Assembly (NCBI GenBank): GCA_945788655.1
Contig: CALZMV010000005.1
Span: forward strand, 1 to 19,686
Direction of reading: 5' to 3'
Length of the DNA: 19,686 bases
From: an uncultured Clostridia bacterium
GTDB taxonomy: Bacteria; Bacillota; Clostridia; Peptostreptococcales; Anaerovoracaceae
Both the position numbers and the translations under genes were made by a program. Shown here piece by piece: positions 1 to 5,682 of the stretch. The notes beneath the pieces were generated by a model. That model searched no databases, was not told the DNA's origin, and worked only from the letters and a program-made list of their open reading frames with translations. The first letter of the stretch is position 1, and the number at the start of each line of letters is the position of its first letter.

Positions 1-55
1 TTTTAAGCTTTTGCGACAGTTCATTTAACAGCTTGTTCAATTCTTTTTCGTCCAT
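1..55 (-). CDS. Unidentified protein, N-terminal 18 codons only
   Basis: Partial gene running off the left edge. The visible product starts MDEKELNKLLNELSQKLK, a charged, probably helical segment. I do not recognise the family. It starts 29 nt after the DUF1294 stop codon, so it probably belongs to the parA-parB operon. Its ribosome binding site is unusual: AGGAGG (81-86) lies 25 nt upstream of the ATG, and a perfect 7-bp hairpin (61-80) fills most of the gap. The ATG was chosen because no other in-frame start lies between AGGAGG and the coding sequence. Confidence 0.55.
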   Translation of the reverse strand, partial: MDEKELNKLLNELSQKLK

Positions 56-86
56 AACAAAAGTCCCTTTGCAGGGACTTCCTCCT
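56..86 (-). promoter_or_regulatory. Ribosome binding site with a hairpin in the SD-to-start spacer
   Basis: Read on the minus strand: AGGAGG (81-86), then AAGTCCC, loop TGCAAA, GGGACTT (61-80), then TTGTT and the ATG at 55. The stem is a perfect 7 bp and directly abuts the AGGAGG. If folded, the effective distance from AGGAGG to ATG falls to about 5 nt. If unfolded, a weaker AAGG in the 3' arm would be the only element at normal spacing. It could also be a weak terminator, but the T-run after the stem is short and interrupted. Confidence 0.5.
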
Positions 87-357
87 ATAAGATATATTTA
101 ATTGCATACCATACTAACAATGCGTTTAACACAAGAGATGAAGGTATAAGTATTTTAAACTTAACTTTTCTTGTTTTATGATGAAATACGATCATTCCCA
201 TAGATGATCCCGGAGCCCCTAAAGCAAAGCTACACAAAATCAGAGTTTTCTCACGTATTCTTTTCAAATCTTTTTTTGCCTTATACTTATCTATTCCCAT
301 TAATAGAAACGTTATTATATTCCATACAATAAATGCAGTTATAACATATTGTTTCAT
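85..357 (-). CDS. DUF1294 family small membrane protein
   Basis: A 90-residue protein of the DUF1294 family, function unknown. The family pattern is clear: GIDKYKAKK after the first membrane segment, then a GAPGSSMGM stretch and the basic FHHKTRKVKFK motif. Three hydrophobic segments are visible (about residues 2-20, 38-57 and 69-86). An upstream ATG at 366 would add three residues, but it sits only 1 nt after the AGGAG sequence; the ATG at 357 has 10 nt spacing and is preferred. It starts 15 nt after the parB stop and its TAG stop overlaps the AGGAGG of the next gene, so it is probably co-transcribed with parA-parB. A parS-like site overlaps its start region. Confidence 0.8.
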   Translation of the reverse strand: MKQYVITAFIVWNIITFLLMGIDKYKAKKDLKRIREKTLILCSFALGAPGSSMGMIVFHHKTRKVKFKILIPSSLVLNALLVWYAIKYIL

Positions 358-365
358 GTGAAACA
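350..365. promoter_or_regulatory. parS-like site, one mismatch
   Basis: TGTTTCATGTGAAACA differs from the parS consensus TGTTTCACGTGAAACA at one central position. It lies just after parB and overlaps the translation start region of the DUF1294 gene. The canonical parS in this window is about 1.8 kb away. It could be a lower-affinity ParB (Spo0J) loading site, or chance; the coding constraint here is weak. Confidence 0.5.
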
Positions 366-372
366 TGCTCCT

Positions 373-1290
373 CTAACCTAGGGTTTTCAATATTTCCAGC
401 AATCTTTCGAGCTCATCTCCGGAATAAAATTCTATTTCAATCTTACCCTTATTTCCGCTTCTGTTAATGTTTACTTTAGTTCCAAGTATTCCTTTTAACT
501 CTTCCTCTACTCTTGCAACATTGGGATCTTTTTTTCTGGTTGCAGACTTTCCCTTTGTTTTCTTTGTTTCCTTTGACACAAGTTTTTCTGCTTCTCTTAC
601 CGAAAGACCTTCCGTAACAATTTTGTTCCAGAGTTTTTTTCTTTCATCCTCATCAGATACTGTTACAAGAGTTCTTCCGTGTCCTGCCGTAATTTCCCCT
701 TTAGACAGACTATCTTTAATATAGTCTGGCAATTTTAATAGACGCATGGAGTTTGTAATGTATGGCCTGCTCTTTCCTACACTTTTTGAAACCTGTTCCT
801 GTGTCATTCCGAAAGTATCCGTCATCTGGCGAAGACCTTCAGCTTCTTCAACAGGATTCAAATCCTCACGCTGCATATTTTCTATTATTGCAATAAGCAT
901 ATTCTGCTCATCATCAAGGTCTCTTACAAGGCAAGGAATCTGCGACAGCTCTGCCTTCATTGCAGCACGCCATCTTCTTTCACCTGCAACAATTTCATAG
1001 CCCTTTTTATGTTTTCTGACCACTATAGGCTGTATAATTCCATGTTCCTTAATGGATGCCGCCAACTCTTCTATTTTTTCTTCATTAAAAACTTTTCTTG
1101 GCTGATTTAAATTCGGCATTATATCATGGATTTTAATATACTTTACAGAATCCTTCTCTGAATAGGTGTTTTCTTCGATGTTGTTTCCTTCGACTTTTGT
1201 TGTTGCCTTTTTTGCAGGTTCTTTTACAGGAACATCTGCAAAGAGAGCATCCAGTCCTCTTCCCAGTCCACCTTTTTTTGCTGTAGCCAT
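373..1290 (-). CDS. parB: Chromosome partitioning protein ParB (Spo0J)
   Basis: A 305-residue ParB, the CTP-dependent DNA clamp that loads at parS and spreads to organise the origin for segregation with ParA. Residues 1-20 (KKGGLGRGLDALF) are the typical ParA-interacting N-terminus. The CTP-binding motifs GERRWRAA (103-110) and ENMQRED (137-143) are present. The HTH region GKSRPYITN (172-180) and AGHGRTL (202-208) match canonical Spo0J rather than Noc, so parS is the expected target. The C-terminal dimerisation domain ends in IEIEFYSGDELERLLEIL, as in Spo0J. The start has a strong GAGGAGG site formed by the last codons of parA, and the genes are 1 nt apart, so they are translationally coupled. 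Confidence 0.97.
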   Translation of the reverse strand: MATAKKGGLGRGLDALFADVPVKEPAKKATTKVEGNNIEENTYSEKDSVKYIKIHDIMPNLNQPRKVFNEEKIEELAASIKEHGIIQPIVVRKHKKGYEIVAGERRWRAAMKAELSQIPCLVRDLDDEQNMLIAIIENMQREDLNPVEEAEGLRQMTDTFGMTQEQVSKSVGKSRPYITNSMRLLKLPDYIKDSLSKGEITAGHGRTLVTVSDEDERKKLWNKIVTEGLSVREAEKLVSKETKKTKGKSATRKKDPNVARVEEELKGILGTKVNINRSGNKGKIEIEFYSGDELERLLEILKTLG

Positions 1291-1291
1291 A

Positions 1292-2062
1292 TTATTCCTC
1301 CTCTAAATCGAGAAACTCTTCCGCAAACTCCATGTAAGCTTCTGCTCCTTTTGACTTAGGATCATATTCTGTAATAGGCAAGCCATAGCTTGGTGCCTCT
1401 GCTAATCTTACATTCCTTGGAATGACAGTAGAATACACTTTTCCCCCAAAGTATTTTTTTACTTCCTGTACAACCTGAGCTGACAGATTAGTTCTACCAT
1501 CGAACATGCTTAGAATAACTCCCTGAACCTCAAGAGATGGGTTTAGGCTCTTTTTTACCAGTTCAATTGTGCTCACAAGCTGGCTCACGCCCTCAAGCGC
1601 ATAGAACTCACATTGAATTGGAATAAGAACGCTGTCCACTGCTGCCAATGAATTAATAGTAAGAAGCCCTAATGATGGAGGACAGTCTATAAAAATATAG
1701 TCATAATCATCTTTGATTTTATCAAGCCCGATTTTCAGCGCTCGTTCTCTTCCCTCAACCTGGACCAGCTCTACTTCTGCTCCTGCCAAATCGACGCTGG
1801 CCGGAATCAGATCAAGGTTTTCTACCCCTGTGTGGATAATGGCTTTTCTTGGATCATAATCATTATCTACCAAAATGCTGTATACTGTTTCCTCAAGTTC
1901 TCGTTTTGAGATTCCCAGTCCGCTAGTTGTATTGCCTTGTGGGTCTATATCTAGAACAAGAACCTTTTTACCTTTTAATGCAAGGCAGGCAGCAAGGTTA
2001 ATATTTGTTGTTGTCTTTCCTACTCCGCCCTTCTGATTAAATATTGCTATTGCTTTTCCCAA
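1292..2062 (-). CDS. parA: Chromosome partitioning ATPase ParA (Soj)
   Basis: A 256-residue ParA/Soj ATPase, full length for the family. It has the deviant Walker A motif KGGVGKTTT (residues 11-19, signature lysine K11), the DIDPQGN motif near residue 40 and the FIDCPPSLG Walker B region. It binds nucleoid DNA as an ATP dimer, is stimulated by ParB, and in Bacillus also controls DnaA activity. The start codon is TTG (2060-2062), chosen because an AGGAGG lies 7 nt upstream and the protein then begins MGKAIAIFNQKGG, as in orthologues. It heads a parA-parB-DUF1294 operon with its own promoter, downstream of the parS-bearing terminator. Confidence 0.97.
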   Translation of the reverse strand: MGKAIAIFNQKGGVGKTTTNINLAACLALKGKKVLVLDIDPQGNTTSGLGISKRELEETVYSILVDNDYDPRKAIIHTGVENLDLIPASVDLAGAEVELVQVEGRERALKIGLDKIKDDYDYIFIDCPPSLGLLTINSLAAVDSVLIPIQCEFYALEGVSQLVSTIELVKKSLNPSLEVQGVILSMFDGRTNLSAQVVQEVKKYFGGKVYSTVIPRNVRLAEAPSYGLPITEYDPKSKGAEAYMEFAEEFLDLEEE

Positions 2063-2091
2063 AATATTTCCTCCTGTTTTGATATGCAGAT

Positions 2092-2121
2092 ATTATATAA
2101 TACTTTTTACTTTTTTGCCAC
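2092..2121 (-). promoter_or_regulatory. Putative promoter of the parA-parB operon
   Basis: On the minus strand there is a TATAAT at 2092-2097 preceded at 18 nt by GTGGCA (2116-2121), which has four of six matches to TTGACA. It lies between the noc terminator and the TTG start of parA, with about 30 nt of leader. The -10 is perfect and the -35 is weak. Confidence 0.45.
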
Positions 2122-2130
2122 CCTATTATG

Positions 2131-2170
2131 AAAAAAGATAGATGTTTCACGTGAAACATCTATCTTTTTT
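2131..2170. terminator. Palindromic bidirectional terminator containing parS
   Basis: A perfect 40-bp palindrome. Each strand reads AAAAAAGATAGATGTTTCAC followed by its reverse complement, ending in six T residues. As RNA, either strand gives a long stem with a U-tract, so it should act as an intrinsic terminator for noc leftward and for any rightward transcript. The central 16 bp is a perfect parS. The noc stop codon lies at the centre of the palindrome. Confidence 0.85.
2143..2158. promoter_or_regulatory. parS centromere site (perfect consensus)
   Basis: TGTTTCACGTGAAACA matches the 16-bp parS consensus of Bacillus-type ParB at every position. It sits between noc and parA, at the centre of a terminator palindrome. 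The ParB encoded next to it has the HTH residues of canonical parS binders. Confidence 0.95.
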
Positions 2171-2983
2171 AGGCAGAATGATTTTAACTTCCAGGAAGTC
2201 CCCTTTATCTTCCTGAACGAATCTGGCATTTTTTTCCATTTCTTTTATCTGCTCAAATGCTTTTCTCAAAGTGTTAACATATATCTTATAGCTTATGTAG
2301 TTAATCTTGTTGATTTTCCTTGCTTTTTCAGTATTCTTCGTAATAATCTCCTCAACAAGTTTCTCGGTCTGTTTTACGTTGAGCTTATTGGCAATAACTC
2401 TTAAGATAACCTTCCTCCGCTCCTCCTCATCGCTTAATCTAAGCAGTGCTCTGGCATGCCGCTCTGTTAAATTGTTCTCGGATATTTTTTCCTGTATATC
2501 CTCCGGCAACGAGAGAATTCGGATTTTATTTGAAATGGTAGATTGTTTTTTATTCATCTTTTCTGCAATTTCAACCTGGGTAAGGCCAAAATCATCCATA
2601 AGTTTTTTGTAACCTCTGGCCTCTTCAAGAAAACTCAAATCTTCTCTCTGAACATTTTCTACGAGAGCTATGAATGCAACTTCCTGATCTTCCATATCTT
2701 TTATTATTGCAGGAATCTCTGTCAACCCTGCCATTTGAGCAGCCCTGAAACGTCTTTCCCCTGCTATGATGGAATAATGTTTTCCGTTGGCTCTCAAAAG
2801 AATTGGCTGCAATACACCATATACTTTAATAGAACCACTCAATTCAATTAGTGCTTCATCAAAAAAAGTTTTTCGCGGTTGCTCCGGATTCGCTTCAATA
2901 ATTGACATGGGAACCGAAACAACGTTCAGATTATTTTTTTCTTCATTTTTTAAGCCAAACAGCCCTTTTCTTACACGTTCCAT
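2147..2983 (-). CDS. noc: Nucleoid occlusion protein Noc (ParB paralogue)
   Basis: A 278-residue ParB-family protein in the position Noc occupies in Bacillus, between rsmG and parA. The N-terminus MERVRKGLFGLKNEE resembles the membrane-targeting amphipathic helix of B. subtilis Noc, which inhibits division over the nucleoid. The CTP-binding motifs GERRFRAA (75-82) and ENVQRED (109-115) are kept. The HTH reads KKQSTISNK (145-153) and TERHARAL (173-180), the Noc-type versions, in contrast to SRP and GHGR in the neighbouring ParB. It should therefore recognise Noc sites (ATTTCCCGGGAAAT type) rather than parS. GAGGAGG precedes the ATG. The last residues (CFT-stop) are encoded by the parS palindrome. 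Confidence 0.92.
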   Translation of the reverse strand: MERVRKGLFGLKNEEKNNLNVVSVPMSIIEANPEQPRKTFFDEALIELSGSIKVYGVLQPILLRANGKHYSIIAGERRFRAAQMAGLTEIPAIIKDMEDQEVAFIALVENVQREDLSFLEEARGYKKLMDDFGLTQVEIAEKMNKKQSTISNKIRILSLPEDIQEKISENNLTERHARALLRLSDEEERRKVILRVIANKLNVKQTEKLVEEIITKNTEKARKINKINYISYKIYVNTLRKAFEQIKEMEKNARFVQEDKGDFLEVKIILPKKDRCFT

Positions 2984-2999
2984 ATTTTACCCCTCCTCA

Positions 3000-3019
3000 G
3001 GGAAATCATAACATTTCCC
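3000..3019. promoter_or_regulatory. Inverted repeat upstream of noc (candidate operator)
   Basis: GGGAAAT, six bases, ATTTCCC. The 7-bp arms are perfect inverted repeats lying just upstream of the noc Shine-Dalgarno. On the minus strand a TATGAT (3005-3010), a possible -10, falls at the centre of the dyad. Each arm equals half of the known Noc binding site ATTTCCCGGGAAAT, but in the opposite (everted) arrangement. It may be an operator or an mRNA leader hairpin. Confidence 0.4.
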
Positions 3020-3048
3020 AAGAAGACAAGCACAATAAAAAATACAAC

Positions 3049-3079
3049 AAAAAACCCCTAAAGTTTTACTTTAAGGGTT
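3049..3079 (-). terminator. Intrinsic terminator after rsmG
   Basis: On the minus strand AACCCTTAAAG, loop TAAAA, CTTTAGGGGTT, then T-rich sequence. The 11-bp stem has one G-U pair. The rsmG stop codon lies in the loop. It ends the mnmE-mnmG-rsmG unit ahead of noc. Confidence 0.85.
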
Positions 3080-3776
3080 CTTTCGACGGACTTCCAGCTT
3101 TTCTTGGATATTTCGCGGGAGTGCCTGCAATTTTTTTAATTATTAATATTTTATGTGCTTCTGCCTTTTCATCAATTGGAGTATCGACTATCCTATGCAG
3201 TCTTCCGCCCAGAGTTTTTATGGCATTTTTTGCTTCTTCGGCTTCCTTCAAGCCATCTCCGCCTTTATATGCCATCATGTATCCACCTTTTCCAACAAAA
3301 GGAAGACAATATTCACTTAAAGTTGAAAGATTTGCCACCGCGCGAGAAATACAAAGACTGTACTTTTCTCTATGCTCCTTTTTTTGGGCCAAATCTTCTG
3401 CACGTCCATGTACAGTTCTTACATTTGTTATGCCAATGTTCTCGCAGAGCTCATTGATAATTTTTAACCTCTTATTCAATGAATCCACAAGAGTAAACTC
3501 TTTTTCAGGTGAAAGAATTGCTAAGGGAACCCCTGGAAATCCCGCACCGGTGCCTAAGTCAAGGACATTTGAAGCATCTTGATATTCAGCAAGATTGTAG
3601 CATGTAACGGAATCAACAAAATGCTTCATTGTAAATTCTTCGGGATTAACTATTGCAGTAAGGTTAACAAACTCATTCCATTTAAGAATTCCGCTTCGAT
3701 ATTCTTCAAATTTTCTAATAACATCATCATCGAAATGAATGTTATTCTCTTCTAAGTATTTAATCAGATTTTTCAC
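3066..3776 (-). CDS. rsmG: 16S rRNA (guanine-N7)-methyltransferase RsmG
   Basis: A 236-residue RsmG (GidB), which methylates N7 of G527 (E. coli numbering) in 16S rRNA using S-adenosylmethionine. Length is normal. The SAM-binding motif VLDLGTGAGFPG is at residues 71-82, and the catalytic-region SRAVANLS and MAYKGG motifs follow. The C-terminus GTPAKYPRKAGSPSKEPLK is typical of the family. The start codon is GTG and overlaps the mnmG TAG stop by one base, with an AGAGGAAG site just upstream, so it is translationally coupled to mnmG. Its last codons form part of the terminator hairpin. Confidence 0.97.
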   Translation of the reverse strand: MKNLIKYLEENNIHFDDDVIRKFEEYRSGILKWNEFVNLTAIVNPEEFTMKHFVDSVTCYNLAEYQDASNVLDLGTGAGFPGVPLAILSPEKEFTLVDSLNKRLKIINELCENIGITNVRTVHGRAEDLAQKKEHREKYSLCISRAVANLSTLSEYCLPFVGKGGYMMAYKGGDGLKEAEEAKNAIKTLGGRLHRIVDTPIDEKAEAHKILIIKKIAGTPAKYPRKAGSPSKEPLK

Positions 3777-5656
3777 TATCTTCCTCTTCTCTTCTTTTCC
3801 AAATAAACTAAGAGCACATTTATATCCGCAGGGGAAACCCCTGAAATACGTGATGCCTGGCCAACAGATACCGGTTTAATCTGGTTTAGTTTCTGGTATG
3901 CCTCTATTCTTAACCCTTCGATTGTACTATAATCGATGTCCTGGCTAAGCTTTTTATCTTCAAGGCGTTTAAACCTTTCAATTTGCGCAATCTGTTTCTT
4001 AATATATCCTTCATATTTTATCTGAACTTCCAGCTGAGTAATTTCGTGGTATGAAAGTGCAGGTCTCGTTTCATCATCAATTTCCGCTAAATCTTCGTAC
4101 TGAATCTGAGGCCTCTTAAGCATTTCTTCCATGGAAATTCTTGAAGAAACAATCGTTGTCCCATGTTTTTCAAGAAAGCCATTTACCTCTGCAGGCGTTA
4201 AGGTTTTGTTCCTTAAGCGTTCAGCTTCCATTGCAACATTATTCTTTTTTGTCAGATAACGCTGATATCTTTCTTCAGACGCAAGTCCGATAGCATATCC
4301 TTTGTCGGTCAAACGCAAATCTGCGTTGTCCTGCCTTAGAACCAGTCTATATTCCGCTCTAGACGTCATTATTCTGTAAGGTTCATTAGTACCTTTAGTC
4401 ACTAAATCGTCGATTAGAACGCCAATATAAGCCTCGTCTCTTCCGAGGATCAGCGGATTTTTTCCGGAAATTTTAAGAGAAGCGTTAATACCAGCCATAA
4501 GACCCTGTGCAGCCGCCTCCTCATATCCTGAACTTCCATTAAATTGTCCTGCACAGAAAAGATTTTCAATAAACCTTGTCTCAAGATTCAGTTTTAAATC
4601 CTGTGGATCTATGCAGTCATATTCGATGGCGTAAGCAGGTCTTGTAATCCTTAGATTTTCAAGACCCGGGATTGTTTTATAAAAAGCTTCCTGAACATCT
4701 TCAGGAAGGCTTGAAGACATTCCCTGGATATACATTTCATCTGTATCAAGGCCCTCTGGTTCAATAAAAGTCTGATGTCTTTCCTTATCGGCAAATCTGT
4801 TAACTTTATCTTCAATAGAAGGACAATACCTTGGACCAATTCCCTCAATCTGTCCACCAAACAAAGCGGATCTGTGAAAATTATCCCTTATGACCTTATG
4901 CGTTTCCTCATTGGTATAAGTAAGCCAGCATGAAATTTGATTGTCTCCGATAGAATCGTTCATAAAAGAAAAAGGAACTGTCTTTTCATCTCCCTTTTGT
5001 TCAACCATCTTTGAATAATCGAGACTGCTTCCTAAACATCTTGCAGGAGTGCCGGTTTTGAATCTGCGAAGCTTCATTCCATGAGCTTTGAGATTCTTAG
5101 CCAAAAGATTGGAAGGTGCAAGACCATTTGGACCACTTTCATAAGCACTGCTTCCAATAAATATTTTTCCACCAAGGAAAGTTCCCGTAGCCAAAATAAC
5201 TGCCTTTGAATTATATTGGGTGAAGGTGTTTGTTCTAACGCCTTTGACTACTCCATCCTCAATAACCAAATCCGTTACCTCTCCTTGTTTCATATCAAGA
5301 TTAGGCGTAGATTCAATGGTCTTTTTCATTTCTATATGATATTTGTTTTTATCGGCCTGGGCTCTAAGAGAATGTACTGCGGGACCCTTTGCCGTATTTA
5401 ACATCTTGCTCTGTAGAAAAGTTTTATCGATGTTTATTGCCATTTCTCCACCTAAAGCATCGATTTCTCTAACAAGATGACCCTTACCGGTCCCTCCAAT
5501 TGAAGGATTACAAGGCATCATCGCAACTGCTTCTAAATTCATAGAAAACATAAGAGTTTTATTGCCCATTCTTGCAGAAGCAAGAGCAGCCTCACAGCCG
5601 GCATGGCCCGCACCTACGACTATAATATCATAATCTCCCATTAATATATAATCCAC
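3776..5656 (-). CDS. mnmG: tRNA uridine 5-carboxymethylaminomethyl modification enzyme MnmG
   Basis: A 626-residue MnmG (GidA), the FAD-dependent partner of MnmE in making cmnm5U34 in the tRNA wobble position. The FAD-binding motif VVGAGHAGCEAA is at residues 13-24. Other conserved blocks are PCNPSIGGTGKGHLVREIDALGG, the CLGS and GPRYCPSIE motifs, and CAGQFNGSSGYEEAAAQG. The C-terminal MnmE-binding region ends with SRISGVSPADINVLLVYL. The GTG at 5656 is used because GAGG lies 7 nt upstream; an ATG at 5641 (residue 6) is an alternative with a poorer site. It follows mnmE by 26 nt and overlaps rsmG by one base. Confidence 0.97.
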   Translation of the reverse strand: MDYILMGDYDIIVVGAGHAGCEAALASARMGNKTLMFSMNLEAVAMMPCNPSIGGTGKGHLVREIDALGGEMAINIDKTFLQSKMLNTAKGPAVHSLRAQADKNKYHIEMKKTIESTPNLDMKQGEVTDLVIEDGVVKGVRTNTFTQYNSKAVILATGTFLGGKIFIGSSAYESGPNGLAPSNLLAKNLKAHGMKLRRFKTGTPARCLGSSLDYSKMVEQKGDEKTVPFSFMNDSIGDNQISCWLTYTNEETHKVIRDNFHRSALFGGQIEGIGPRYCPSIEDKVNRFADKERHQTFIEPEGLDTDEMYIQGMSSSLPEDVQEAFYKTIPGLENLRITRPAYAIEYDCIDPQDLKLNLETRFIENLFCAGQFNGSSGYEEAAAQGLMAGINASLKISGKNPLILGRDEAYIGVLIDDLVTKGTNEPYRIMTSRAEYRLVLRQDNADLRLTDKGYAIGLASEERYQRYLTKKNNVAMEAERLRNKTLTPAEVNGFLEKHGTTIVSSRISMEEMLKRPQIQYEDLAEIDDETRPALSYHEITQLEVQIKYEGYIKKQIAQIERFKRLEDKKLSQDIDYSTIEGLRIEAYQKLNQIKPVSVGQASRISGVSPADINVLLVYLEKKRRGR

Positions 5657-5682
5657 TGGTCAACCTCATTTTCTTTCTTTAA

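Noticed and set aside
2902..3582. 226-codon plus-strand frame across the noc start and rsmG
   Set aside because: It is antisense to two certain genes and their terminator, has no recognisable domain and no ribosome site of note.
4460..4475. TTTCCGGAAA palindrome in mnmG as a Noc binding site
   Set aside because: The core is one G/C pair short of ATTTCCCGGGAAAT, so half-site spacing is wrong; it lies in conserved coding sequence.
4660..4675. CCCGGG core in mnmG as a Noc site
   Set aside because: Only the six-base core and few flanking bases match; the arms are not ATTT and AAAT.
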